DNA of 64,000 nucleotides from Physcomitrium patens (Eukaryota; Streptophyta; Bryopsida; Funariales; Funariaceae). The DNA is taken from assembly GCF_000002425.4 (NCBI RefSeq), contig NC_037261.1, positions 3,843,362 to 3,907,361 on the forward strand, read 5' to 3'. Below the pieces are notes generated by a model that worked only from the letters and a program-made list of their open reading frames with translations, was not told the DNA's origin and searched no databases. Below are positions 10,383 through 23,089 of the stretch, one piece after another; the stretch's first letter is position 1, and each line of letters starts with the position of its first letter. The position numbers and the translations under genes are program-made.

Positions 10383-13300
10383 GTAGGATTATCATATTAG
10401 ATGAAATTTAATAAAGCTATCTTAATTATGTATTCATGGTAGAATGATATTTCACAACTAAGGTTTTTAAAAATAAAAATAATTATTACAATTGAAGTAA
10501 GAAATTTTTGTGACTTTATTTTTTTGGTACAATAGAATGATTGAAAAAACAGATTAATATTTCAAGTTTAATTTATACAATCATAACATTGATTGTATTT
10601 CTAATCCAATAATTTCATTAAAAAAGGAGATTAAAATATGAATGTTTTGAAACACAATATGTTATTCTGAATTTACAAAATTTCATCTGATAAAAGTTAC
10701 TTTCCTAAAAATAAAAATAAAAATACAGTACAGTATAGTACTGAATTATAAAATAGTGTCTGATTTTATTGAAATATGTTTATGTAAAACCAATCACTAT
10801 TACAGACTAGTCCAATAAAAAGAAAAACTGAACTTGTATCATACTTCTTTTTAAAATAGAAATATGATTGTATAGAAATTAATTCAGTTATTGTATATCA
10901 ATGAAATGTGTAATTGAAATATATAAATACATATATAGATATATATATATATATATATATATATAAGTCTTTCTTTTAGTCTTCATAACCATTTTACTTG
11001 TTGTACATACATACATACTCTCTATGAGTTATTATTCAATAAATGCTTTATTACAAAATAGTTACTAATTATAAAAATTAAATGCAAAATACCAAAGTTG
11101 AAAAATAATAATAATAATGATTTTTTATTTATTATAACTCAAATATTCGAAAATAATATATCTAATTGAAAATCATAGATAAATATAATTTAGAATATTT
11201 TAATATTAACCAAAAATTTAAATCATACAATATATATATATATATATATTTCTAAAAAATTATACAAAAATTAATGTATCTCTGTATTTTGAATACTACT
11301 AAAATGCATTTGAAATCACATTAATATAAATTCAAATAATTAGATTCAGCTAAACATAGTTCTATTAATTTTTTATATGTTGTAGTTGTTTAAATAAATT
11401 TCTAAAACTTTTTAAGTTACAACAAAAATAATAATTATACTCTGGTTTCAAATAGCTTAATTTTTAAAAAATATATATGTTCTATTACAATTGTATTCTT
11501 TGATTGTCTTTAATTACTCTAACAATTTTTCAATTTTTATTTATTTATTTATTTATAAATGTGTGCATTAAGCAAAGTTATGTACAAGTGTAAGAGAATA
11601 TCAAAAATTCTATTTTAAATTAAAACCAAAATTTTGTTGTAATATCAAATAGAAATATAATGTTCAAAATATAGTATAATAATTTGACTTTATATCTAAT
11701 CTTATTTTTTTTAAATGAATTAATTATCTAATCACCTTTTTATTTTTTAAAAAAATTAATTATCTAATCACCCAATTTAAATTATTTCCACAATCATACA
11801 CTATTTGAGTACTAGTTTCAAATTCACTTTTAATTCAATACTTGTACAACTTCTAAAATCCATAATAGATCTCTTCATGATATGTTTACTTTGTCATGAA
11901 ATTACTATTTAAGTTGAATTCATGCATTTGAACAACTTGAACACGAAAGATACCTTAATATCTCAACATGTAGATGAGAAGTACTAGTCTTGGTTTTATC
12001 TTGCTTGCTATCACCAAATAATTGGCAAACATTGGGCAAAAGAAAACTAAGATCAATATAAATCATGTGAGATTGAATTTCAAAGTCATTAATTGAAAGG
12101 GTTGGTGCAACTAGAATTGGGTAGAAACAATGGAGTATAGTGACACTTTGGTGGTGGAAGAATTGCTTTTGGCCATCTTAGTAGGTTAGTAGTAGGCTAG
12201 TAGTGATAATGATATAAAATTAAACTTTTCTACATATTCTATCCTTTGCCTTGGTCACTCCCTCTCTTCTACCAAGGCTCATTGGACTTCTCCACCCCTA
12301 CACCCTAAGTTCCAATCTTAACTAGAAGGCATTGGCAAATATTTAAAATATTTATTTAAAAGAATTGTTAAAATTGCCCATAAATCGGCGAAGAAAAATA
12401 ATTACCATGGTACCTGCGGCACATTTTACTGACCTGGCCCACTTGAACAATTTTGAAAAACAATGCAATCAATTTCCACCGACAGAGCCTTCCAACGGTC
12501 CCTGTAAATTACTGTAAGCAACGAGCACATGAAGCCTAGTCATGCAGATAATGAAGCCTTTTTGCAGTGGAATATTCTATCAAACATGGACTACCCCTAG
12601 AAAGGTGGAAGTCGGTGAAGCCTTTTTAGATACAAACCTATCCAAAGAACAGTTTGTTTCTCTTAGTTAAAGCTGTGAAAACAGTTACATTGACAATGCC
12701 CAGGAAGACCTGCCATGTCAGTGACACAACCCATTTGGCTAATTAGCAGAAGCAGACCTGCTCCATCTAGACTATGAAATTTGATTCCTCAGCGTTATCC
12801 CTACACACAAATTCCCATGCCCAAGGTATCCATGAACATCAAAGCTTGATAGTATAGATACCAGTAATGATCTTCACAGTCTACAGAACGTTCAACCTCG
12901 AAAACACCACATCAAGTGGAAACATGTCGTCGTGTTTCAAATGAGTTGGAATTTCTCGAGTAATACAGTTGGTTGGCATGATCCCAAAGGACCCATGTCG
13001 TAAAAGGAGTACTTCAAACACAATTAAAACATCCAGGGCAAGACCAGGTGGTTAGACAAGTGACCTTCATGTCACAAGGCATCTGCTCATCATACTAATG
13101 GCGAAGGCTTCTTACAATCCACACAAGACCAAGGGTAGCAACCAGATTAACGACAGGAGCTTGTGGCACCAACTCATGTGGAGATTAGAAGGAGGGGAGG
13201 GAGAGGAACCGATATCTCAACATTCAATTACAACTTGAGGTGGTTGTTGAAAGATGCTGAAGATCAGCTAGAGATATGTTGTACACCGTTTCTACTGTCC

Positions 13301-13479
13301 GGAGTCTACATGGAATCCACGTCTTCTCGCTGTCCAAGTCTAACACTGAGTTTCATTCATTTTTCTCTTTAGGGTCTTTTACAATGGGGACTAAGTGGAC
13401 CGCAGGGTATATACAGTGTTGCGATTTCTTCAAGGTCAAACTTGAAAAACAAGGTACATTACCCGTTGATAGGCTCTGG
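10383..13479. other. AT-rich intergenic region, no gene seen
   Basis: Positions 10383-12400 are strongly AT-rich with (AT)n tracts near 10936-10964 and 11231-11248. The missing last exon of TBCE should lie here but I could not identify it. Positions 12400-13479 have more even composition, yet frames are short and unconvincing. This part may be the 3' flank or untranslated region of the minus-strand LEA-2 gene next to it. Confidence 0.5.
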
Positions 13480-14586
13480 TCATAGTTTTGAGGACCTTGT
13501 TTTGCAAGCATTGGTATGAACTTTAAGATCCTGGTATTGAATCACTATGTCGCAATCCATCTGGAGCTGCAGCAAACGACCATCACAGTAACTGAGTTCA
13601 ACTTGGAGATTCGAAATCTTGAACTTGCAGTCAAAATGAATCGAATTGACCTAATAATGAAAGTTAGGCAGGCAAATTCACAAATCAGGGTTAATCCTGA
13701 GCATCACTGACGCTGTCATGAAGCGCAGTGGAGAAAAAGGTCCAGTTGAATACTATGTATCATTATATTTTTACCAGAGTAGATGAATCATACCTTCATT
13801 AGTGACTTTTTTCCAAATGTGTACACTTCTGCAGTTGTTACCCCAGTAAGTTTTAGAGGCAAATTGTTGTTGTCTGCATCCCTAAGAAGGTAGCGACCCT
13901 CCGGTTGGAAAAACTCTCGGTTGTCAACAGAAAGCGGTATCCCAATGGAAGTGTTGCCATGTGCGTGCAGACGGAATGCTGGCAATGTGGTGTTCTCTAG
14001 CATTACGTCGCCGTAAGTGACATTCAAATGTACAGTGGAATAGCCAACGCTGATCCGGTTTGTGTTAGTTGCCAGGAGAAGGAGGGTGGAGTTCAAGTAC
14101 AATACAGTAGGGTTCCCTGCATTGGTTGTTCCGTTTGCTACCTGAACCTGAACCAAGAGCACGCAGCACCATGATCAGCAGGCGGTGTTTTTTTTTTTCT
14201 GAATTTTCTCCTGCTGAGCACAACATTCCATTCCGAAGTGTTTTCGGACATCATAGCGTACACATAACTAGAGAAATGAGGAGAGAGTAGGAATTGAGTG
14301 CACCCGTTTCTCGAGCATTGAATGCTCCTACCTTAATGTCGTGCAAGGTGACTCCCTGAAGGACCAACGATGGCGATTTCGGTTTCACGACGAGCCATAT
14401 AATACCTCCCAGGCACCCGAGCACGAGGAGTAGCACCAGCAGGGCAACGAGCAGGCACGCAAAGCTACGAAGCCATCTCCTCCTCGCTGATCGCCTGGCG
14501 GCCCGCTCCTCGTCAAACACCAGGCTCCTCTGCGACGAGTGAGGATCATGTGCCACTACTTGCCTGCCTCCCTTCCATGCCTCCAT
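13480..14586 (-). CDS. NHL / LEA-2 family single-pass membrane protein
   Basis: Three exons on the minus strand, 14586-14332, 14147-13794 and 13650-13480, join in phase 0 to give 259 aa. Residues 1-41 are cytosolic and end in a basic cluster (RRSARRRWLR). Residues about 42-67 are one membrane helix (FACLLVALLVLLLVLGCLGG). The segment VVKPKSPSL with VLQGVTLHDIK is the usual junction of NDR1/HIN1-like proteins. The rest is a LEA-2 beta-sandwich (NPTVLYLNSTLLLLATNTNR, GVTTAEVYTFGKKS, HFDCKF), with several N-x-S/T sites fitting an extracellular face. The family is linked to plant defence and stress signalling at the plasma membrane; the role of this member is inferred only. Immediately upstream of the ATG lies an (AAAAT)n repeat. 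Confidence 0.85.
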
Positions 14587-14907
14587 TTTATTTTATTTTA
14601 TTTTATTTTTTAATTCTTACTGTAAAACATCCACGGAACAGCACACATGAAGCAGGCCAGAATATCTCTCTGACCCCGCCTGCGCGAGCTGGCACCTCCC
14701 AAAGCCGTCCGCACCCAAGTTCATCCTCCACCACCACCCTCGTTCCCACAACTCATCAATTCCAATAAAAAAAAAAAAAAAAAAAAAAAAAAATGGATGC
14801 TCGTCTCCTCCGCCTCGTGCTCTCCGCTCGATTCGACGTGCTACACCACCACCTTAAGAGATCCACAGAAACACACACTTACACATTTACAAACACACAC
14901 ACATACA

Positions 14908-14944
<37 letters not shown>

Positions 14945-15079
14945 GAACAGAGCAACACCCGGCAAACAGAAAAATTCTACCTAAAGTTCAGTTGATCTGT
15001 TGGATCAAGCACCCTGGAGGGAGCCTCCAAATTGACTCTCCAGCTTCGTGCAGCCAAAAATCCCGCAGAACGACAACAA

Positions 15080-15115
<36 letters not shown>

Positions 15116-15925
15116 GCAACCCAAGCCACTACTGGTAGTGCACTCCTCGAAAAATGAGTTGCCGAGGGAATTGGGAAGCTGACAGACGAGGGATCAGGGG
15201 TAGAATGAGCTGGAAAAAGCAGGGAGGGGGGAATAGCAGTGGCAGTTGCAGGAGTGGATAAACGAGACAGATGATGGCGTGCAGATCTAGCGATTCAATG
15301 ACGCAGTGGTGCAGTGGAGTAAGAGGGAGGACGCGGGGGCTGGTGGGTGCGTGAGCATGTGCGTGTGTGTGTGAGTGTATGTTCAAGTGGGTGGGTGTCA
15401 GTGGAGGCGAGGCCAAGAGCGAACGGCCCGGCAGTGAGGTCCCAGCGATAGAGCGACAGCAGCTGCAGAAGATCAATCTTCTGTCTGTGTCTGTTCCCTT
15501 TCTTCTGGTCTCTGCAACGGCACCATGCTATGTTGAGACGCAGCCCAACCTCGCCGCTGACTCCTCGCCGCTAGATTTCTGCAAAATGGGGGCGTACCCG
15601 GGTCCCCCGCTAGTACCCGTGGGCGGGGCTGGCGATGGATGATGATGGCCCGCCTTTCTCCTTCCGGGCAGACTCAAAAATATAAACATTCTTGTCTTCC
15701 TGCCCTCATCTTGTGCAGTTCCTAATGAAGCGCAGGATTGTAATCGCGCCTGCATTCTTCGTTTGTTTGTTGCGTCTCTTCAGTTGCGGATAATATGTGT
15801 CGGATAGAATAGGTATTTATGTGTTGATTTTGGATTCCTTGAGCGCATTCAGAGTGGGTGCGCGTCGGTGAGCGTTGGTTGCTTGAAATAGGGAGACTTT
15901 TTTTTCTTGTTCTTCTTTGTGAAGA
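14587..15925. other. 5' flank of the LEA-2 gene, rich in simple repeats
   Basis: On the minus strand this is the upstream region of the LEA-2 gene. It holds an (AAAAT)n repeat next to the start codon (14587-14612), a 28-base poly-A on the plus strand (about 14766-14793), a (CT)n tract (about 14909-14941) and a (TA)n tract (15080-15112). The part from 15150 to 15700 is GC-richer. It contains short plus-strand starts such as MDDDGPPFSF near 15635, but no frame I can connect to a gene. Confidence 0.5.
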
Positions 15926-16473
15926 GACCGAGTCGCGGAATTATTGGGGAACTGGTAAGCTGGCAATCCTTCTGCGTCTTCAAAGCTGATTGACTCAGTC
16001 CTCCTTCGAAGGAACCTCATAGTGGGGCCAACATAGTGTGTTGCAGTCGGGCAACTAAACGGAAAAAACTAAATGACGAGCACTTTGAGCGACAATTTGA
16101 GACACTTCGCAATTCTGCGTGTAGAGTGATTGAAGTAAAGAGAGGCTACAACCATGAAGCAATGAGCATAAGTTCTAGGGATTCCCATGATCTGTTTCTC
16201 CGCCATCGTGCTCTGCAACAGCAATCGCTACAACTGTTGTGGTAATTACTCTCTCCGAAGATGATGATCATCATCGTCTTCGTTTATTTCCTTGAAAAAT
16301 CTTTGTGGCTTTACAGGCTAGCACGGACTCATGCAAATCAATTGGGTTTCGACGGCAAGTTCGATGTGGGATTGGGAAGAAGATGGTGGAGACATTTTCC
16401 AAGTATTGATGCAAGTCAGTTGAAGTCCTGCAGTGCGTGCAATTCTTTATCAATCAACCAAAAATACATTTGA
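15926..16473 (+). CDS. Possible 3' exons of an unrecognised gene
   Basis: Three segments join with matching phase: about 15926-15954 (DRVAELLGN, donor gtaagc), 16047-16243 (acceptor gtgttgcag, donor gtaatt) and 16318-16473 (acceptor ctttacag), ending at a TGA. The product of the last two contains KRKKLNDEHFERQFETLRNS, HDLFLRHRALQQQSLQLL and THANQLGFDGKFDVGLGRR. Amino acid composition looks protein-like, and the 66-codon middle segment is not open on the other strand. I recognise no family. The 5' end is unresolved: upstream candidates hit stops. A 67-codon minus-strand frame at 15817-16020 competes with the first segment. Confidence 0.35.
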
Positions 16474-17669
16474 AATGTTTTTTCCTTTCTTTTCTTTTTT
16501 TGCTTTCCTGTGTGCTAATTGGAAGGACATAGGATCTGATCAGAGGTGGCTTGCTTGTAATGTTTATCTCACCACATTCATAGAACCTTGTTTGTGAGAT
16601 GAACTCAAGAGGTTGAGCAATGAATTAACATACAAAAAATTTGAACACACAACATTGTCTATGTCTCAGTATTCAAGGTACCATCTTCACATGAAATCTA
16701 AGTGACTTGTATGTCTGTTTTGGCTTTAGAATTTAATTCCTTTTGTTTTTTTGGGTAGAACGTCTAATCTAGACTCGTATTGGCTCATTTTTTGTAGAAT
16801 ATTGTTGCTTAAGTGAGTTACAGTAAATAAGCACTTGTGGTGGAAAAAATATGTATTTAATAATATCAACAAATATCTTATTATTTTATAATAAATTAGT
16901 CTAATACTTTAAATTTTGTATTCTAAATAAAATTTGAAAGCATTACATTTACTATTGAGAGTTTTCAATAAAACATATTTTTTTAATTTAATATAATTTT
17001 TTTGTATATACAGTTTTTTCAAATATTAAGTATTCATATATACATACACACACACATGCACACGCACACACACATATATATATATATATATATGCAACAT
17101 ACACTAGCAACGACATTATAGCTAAATTTCATTTCATACTTTAATGCAAAAGTAAACACAATAAAGATTCCTTTCTAAATGTTTACAATTCAAATATAAA
17201 ATTTTAACACTTTATTTAATCTATGTACAAAAACATGATATAACATTTTAACCACAATTTATATATATATATATATATATTTATAATTATTTATCTATAA
17301 ATCCGCAAATATTTGCACTTAATGATTATTTAAATATATTTAAGGTGGAAAAGTCTAATTGTTCAACCTACTTTAAAGGCCATCAAACCACAAAACCTGT
17401 GACCAAGACAAATGGAAATAAGACAGAGACATTATATCTGACACGGTGTCAGAACGAACAGAATCGAAGAGGAAGGATGAATGAAGCCCCTGTACCGATC
17501 CAATCAGGTCTTCATCCATCCATCGAACGGCTCTTTCACGGGCTCTGCGTTGCTGAAGCTCTTGTCAAAGCTCGCTCACCATCGCTCGTGCCCTCGCGCG
17601 CAATCTCTCGCATCTGCGCAATTGGCAGTGGAAGCTCATCGACAGACACCGCATCACAGTCCAGTAACC
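16474..17669. other. Intergenic region and AP2S leader
   Basis: Positions 16474-17340 are AT-rich, with a mixed CA/TA tract near 17040-17092 and (TA)n at about 17261-17282; no coding sequence seen. From about 17345 the base composition rises, and 17480-17669 is a pyrimidine-rich stretch likely to be the 5' leader of the AP-2 sigma gene. Confidence 0.5.
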
Positions 17670-19599
17670 ATGGTGAGGCTCTCTCTCACACCCATCTCGC
17701 AGCTTTTGGGTTGCAGCTTTCATTTCTTCCACGCTTGGGCTACTTGTTATGAGGAGGTCGTAGGGAGTTACTGCTCAATAGGTCGGATTATTAGTTCGGA
17801 TGTAAAACCGTATTTGGGTTTCGATCCATGAGTTTCTGGGGCTTTTTGAATGCAAGGTGGGTGTTTTCTTTGTGTTTTCATCTTGACGTTTTTTTTGAGT
17901 TTTTTAAACTGCTGTTACTCTGTTTAGTATTGTGTGTTGTGAATGTGGGTGGTGTTTGGTGCTTTTTAGGGTTAGGAGTGTGTCTGAAGAATTTTGGTTT
18001 GTGGGGATTGGTGCTGTGCGTGATGTTGGAGCTGCGTTGGATTTGGCTTGTGGTTCAGCTAGAAAGTTGTGGCTGGCGTTTCGCTTGGAGCTAGACTTGT
18101 GCTATGTTATTATTTAATTTGATTTTGATTTTGTTAGGGTTTTTATGAGCTGATTTGATTGAAACAATTGAGTTTTCGTTTTTGTTTGTTTGTTTGTTTT
18201 TTTGGTTTTTTTGGTTTTTTTGGTTTTTTTGGTTTTTTTTTTTTTTTTTTTTTTTTCTGAACTCAAACAATAGCGGTTTCCTTTTTATGTACCTAGATTT
18301 TTTGCTCACTGTGCAAGTGATGTTCTTAGAACGCTAAGATGTATGATCAAAGCTAGTATTGATAGTTGATGACGTTGATTTTGGAGCAGATTCGATTTAT
18401 ACTTCTTCAGAACCGGCAAGGGAAAACTCGCCTGGCTAAGTATTACATTCCGTTGGAGGACTCGGAAAAGCACAAGCTGGAGTATGAGGTATTGATAAAT
18501 TTACTTCTTGAGAGTCTTCGTCAGTGTTCACTAATTTTGTATTGTGAAACTGTTCTAATATCGCTTAAAATGTATCTTTTTTAACAATTGCAGAAGTAGA
18601 TTCATGCATTGATAAGTAAACTTTATATCTGGGGGTGACACTTTTCATTGATTGCATGCTTTCCGTATGTCATTTGGACCCTTGAACATCACTTTTAGAA
18701 TAATAGTCCAAACTCTACGTGATCACATGGACGTCGCAGTATGCAGGTTTGTATTGAGCTTTTCAGCGCGTGTGCAGGTTCACAGGTTGGTCGTTAACAG
18801 GGATCCGAAGTTCACCAATTTTGTTGAGGTGAGGGTCCTGCCAATTTTACCAGTCGGTGTTAGCATATGTTCAACTAATTATTTTCAGTAGCCGCAAAGT
18901 GACTGGACTTAAGAACCTCATGCCACCAGCTCCCAGCCGGCTTGGGTATGAAGCACTTCATCCTTGTGGTGATTCTCTTTGAACATATTGTGCAGTTTCG
19001 AACACACAAGGTGATTTATCGACGTTATGCTGGGCTTTTCTTCTCACTGTGCGTTGATATTACGGACAACGAGCTGGCGTATCTTGAAAGTATTCATTTG
19101 TTTGTGGAGATATTGGATCATTTTTTTAGCAACGTCTGTGAGCTGGATTTGGTTTTCAATTTCCATAAGGTACACGCGCGTCGTTTCTTCTGGCATTTGA
19201 CGCATGTGCAGTCTATATATTCGATAACAATGCATCGTGCACCTGGATGTACCCGGATGTAGGCAATAGAATCTATCGTGGATTATATGACGCTTTTTAG
19301 TGTTTGTTTTCAAGTGTGTAAGAATGACACCATTTTCATCTACTGACAGGTGTATTTGATATTGGATGAGTTCATTCTTGCTGGTGAATTGCAAGAAACC
19401 AGCAAAAAGGTAACCACTGTATAAATTGTTCATAGAGATTTTTTGGTTGCTGGTATACACATTAGTTCGCTCAGTAAGCATTTCTCTAACTGTTTTTTCT
19501 GTCTTGGGACGTCGCTATGTCTTTTGCTAAAAGGTGAGATGATTTTGTCTGCTGCAGGCAATTATTGAAAGAATGGGCGAACTGGAGAAACAAGACTAG
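17670..19599 (+). CDS. AP2S: AP-2 adaptor complex subunit sigma
   Basis: The small chain of the AP-2 tetramer, which links clathrin to cargo in endocytosis at the plasma membrane. Six coding exons: 17670-17672 (the ATG alone), 18390-18488, 18778-18828, 18996-19169, 19350-19409 and 19558-19599. They join in frame to 142 aa, exactly the family length. Blocks seen: [104 protein letters not shown] and the end [10 protein letters not shown]. These are the longin-fold sigma2 signatures, near-identical across eukaryotes. All introns are GT-AG. The first intron (717 bp) sits directly behind the start codon and carries a T/G-rich repeat, a layout often tied to leader-intron enhancement of expression; that last point is inference. 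Confidence 0.97.
18181..18256 (+). repeat. (GGTTTTTT)n minisatellite in AP2S intron 1
   Basis: Several copies of an 8-bp unit ggtttttt, preceded by (gttt)n and followed by a pure T run of about 20. It lies wholly inside the first intron of AP2S. Confidence 0.85.
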
Positions 19600-21400
19600 A
19601 TTTTATCCTTCCAGTTTTTGGTTTGAGTTTCATCTCACAGCTTAGAAAGTCGGTATGTCTTCTGGGTTGGGCGTGAGAAGTTTTTGGTCTCAACTCTTCA
19701 TCGTTGTGTGAACCTTGCTTGCTACAAGATTAAAGAACAGATTCTTTTAGTTGTAGACATGATGTATTTCTATTCAAGTTTCAGTAGGTAGGTTAAGCCT
19801 ATAAAGACGAGGCAGGATCATCAGCTTACTAGATTAAAGATTCATTTTCAGAATGGAGACAAGAGACCCAATTTGTGAATTGTTACTGTGGCATGTTGCC
19901 TTTATAGCAAGAGGAAAATTGTGTTGCTTCTGAAGTGTTTTTTCTTGTTTATAATTCAAATCAACCATGTTATTCACTTCGATTAAAACTCTTGGTTTGT
20001 GTTGTCCCCAGATTACCACATTATTTCTCAGTTAAACTCCTATTCAATTCAGGCCGAGTGCTAGCTTCGAATGATTTGGTTTATGAGTGCTTAGAAATTT
20101 TGCAAGTTGAAATTGAAAAGTAGTACTGGAGGTATTAGCAAATTTTGCTTAGCTACTCTTCGATATTTGTCGTGAAACAACAAAACCTAGGAAGTTATAT
20201 CGTAGGATTTGTTTTGGATATGTCTCTACAAACTTACAGGAAAAGGTTTTATTTCAAACATAATAACTTCAATGTTAGGTAATTATAATCATCTACATAC
20301 AACACAGCCTATGCTAGTAGAGAGAAGAGGCTATAGGAAGCGAAGTAATGACTTATTTGTAATGAAAGATTTACAAGTTAGATTTTTAAGGAGACTAAAG
20401 CTATCATATTCAAACGTTATAGTGTAAAAAAAAATAAAAATATATGATAAATTTAAAGCCTTAAATAAGTTATTTCAAAATTCATAAAGATTATTCATAA
20501 TGCCAAGAAACCAAACTCTCTTATAATATTAATATTATTTAGTGAGGAAAAAGCAGTTAACTAAAAAAGTATACAAGCATTCATAAAAATTATATCTATA
20601 TATACGACTAAAGTTGCATGAATGATGTAAATCTAAAAAATAATTGATGCTTTATAGATTTGGCCTTAAAGTCTACATGATATTTATTTTAATAATTTTT
20701 TTAATACAAAGATAATATCTTTGTATAATTTTTTTAGAATTTTTATTCTAATCAATGAAAATATAAAGAATCTGCAAGCAATATCATAAATTATAATTTT
20801 TAAAAATTTTATAAGTTTTGAAAACTATTAAATTTGATTTTAAACTAAAATAATACAATTAGATATAATAGAAATTATAAAAATGTAACTCTATTTAGAT
20901 ATTTTCAAAAAAATAGATTAATATTAGATTTTAGTAATTATAAATTTAAGTTATAAAAAAATATCATTTTAATTTTATTCTATATGATTTTTAAGAAAAA
21001 TAATATATATATATATATATATATATATTTGAACCTCCACTATTTAATATAATCTATTGCAGATTTAGGTAATAATTAGCAGATATCAAAGTAGAAAGTA
21101 GTTATGCATAGTAATATGTGCTTTATCCCCTCCTTCGCATGTTACTTCTCTTTTCCAATACACAACTTCTATTTGCTTATAAATCACTTCACTAAAGCAA
21201 TTCCCTTTTCAAAGATATAAAATTGCCTAGTGAAAGTGATTATTCTAACAATGCAACTATTAATCTTAAAATGCATATACTTATAGCTTTTTAAGATTAT
21301 AAAGCAAGGTAGTATAGTATGAACCTCAAAATATACATAACATGGACAAAACCAAATTCTTTTATTGCATGGCATGTAAAAAAACCATTGCCTAATGCCA
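19600..21400. other. 3' flank of AP2S and AT-rich filler
   Basis: The first few hundred bases are the likely 3' untranslated region of AP2S. From about 20150 the sequence is AT-rich with short open frames only and a (TA)n tract at 21003-21029. No gene seen. Confidence 0.5.
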
Positions 21401-21990
21401 AATTAAAGGTTCTAAAATGCATAAATTATGATCACAATTGATTTGCCACCAATGCAAATAGAATCTTCTACATTATAGTAGATCTTTCTAAAACATTCTA
21501 TGAACTTAATAGAAGAATTAACTTGTTAGTTAAGAAGCTAAGCTATATTAGGTGGCTTTCTAAAAAGCTTCTAGAATTTAGAAATCAAGCCATATAATAG
21601 ATTTAGAACCATAAGTTTTTTTAGGAAGCTTCTTAAGTCTTGGTTGATAGTCATCTACTAGCTAGCATGGCAAGACATGAAAAGCTTGGACTACAAATCT
21701 TTGGTCTTGCATTTAATATAAGTAGATACAAGACTAAGACCATTTTCACTCTTTTAAAGTCATTTCTTGAATTTGTTCTTCTTGTGGCTTTAACGCCTTC
21801 TTGTTTCTTGACATTAATCATAGATTATTATCTTATTGGCTATATTATATCTTTCTTTTCTATACACGTCTTAGTCTTGATTTCTTGAAATTATTCTTTC
21901 TTCATTGAAGTTTTGAATGTGTTCTTAATACCAACTTAGATATTATTACTAAAACAATCAAAAAGCTTTAATGTCTAAACTCTTGTTGAA
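21400..21990 (+). repeat. LTR-like relic
   Basis: This block resembles a decayed retroelement LTR in style: repeated ttctagaa/cttctaa motifs (21480-21640), a GCATGGCAAGACATG-type core, a TATA-like segment (atttaatataagtagata, about 21711-21729), then a pyrimidine-rich part. It has some general likeness to the LTR at 2725-3320 but no clear alignment was found by eye. Ends are unknown. Confidence 0.3.
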
Positions 21991-21999
21991 AGAATGGCA

Positions 22000-23089
22000 G
22001 AAAAAAATTGACAATAATATAAAAATGGCTAGAAAGAAAGTATTACTTCTTATACTAAAATTGATTTGTTCTTAACAAAAAGTGACTATCGATGCTTTTT
22101 GCAAATAGAATATTAAAAATCGAATGTATAGATGTTGATATTGATATTGGCATAATTTTAAGAAATATTAATACATTAGAAGTAAAGAAAAATATATGAT
22201 TTATACACATGTATCAATAAATTAATTTTGCTATATTGCATCTTAATTGAAAATTAAAAGATATTGTAGATTTTTGCAACAAGAATGTAAAAGTCATTCT
22301 TTAATAAGAAGATTGATTATTTAAAAGAAATTTACATTGATTCATGGCATTGGAGGATCAAACAATCAACTTTGCATTAATTTCTAACATTCACCAATAT
22401 ACATGAAGGCATTAATATAAGAACTTTCTTGAATACTAGGAAAGATGCAAATATAAGTATTCAATTTTTTCGTAATCTAGAACTGTACATTGTATGCACA
22501 GACAATTTCCTTGCAGCTCAAGAGCAGTCTGGTTTAACCTGAATAAAAAAAATTAGTTACAACTTCTGATGACTTAGGACAATTAAAATCACATGAATGA
22601 GCTGAATCCAATTGCACAACACATAGAAAAGCACACCGTGTTCAGGAGATTCCTGTCACAGATAACGCATTGACAGACCATACATTTGAAAGCATTTGGC
22701 ACACTTCAATCTGAAATTCAGATGGCACAACATGACCACAATTCTGCTGCATGATAAACTCAAGACTTCTGCTTAACCTACTGAACAAACAATTGGCAGT
22801 CAACCCTCTCATTCTTAAAATATCGATCACTATATCCAGGCAGATGTTTCCTGAGCATGGGTTGATGAAGGTTAGCACTTTGGTAATCACTCAATGCCTG
22901 GTGACCTAGATCCATAAAAGAAAAATCGTCAAAACAATGGAAAATGTTAAGGAAAAAATATTTAAACAAATTGACCTGTCTTCTCTGTGCACTATCAACG
23001 ACCATGCTAACACAACCTCATCATGCAAAGTAAACTGACACATAATGTCAGATAACTAGCTTGTGAGAACAGATTACCTGATATAAAGG
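22000..23089. other. 3' flank of the BELL gene
   Basis: Positions 22000-22480 are AT-rich with nothing recognisable. Positions 22480-23089 have gene-like composition and probably contain the 3' untranslated region of the minus-strand BELL gene. Minus-strand frames of 75-82 codons lie here but resemble nothing known. Confidence 0.45.

Noticed and set aside
12060..12150. Candidate last exon of TBCE after an acceptor near 12110
   Set aside because: It would give a short tail unlike the family end and the splice site is weak.
13276..13710. Plus-strand frames opposite the LEA-2 third exon
   Set aside because: Shadows of the LEA-2 coding strand, whose exon joins in phase and carries family residues.
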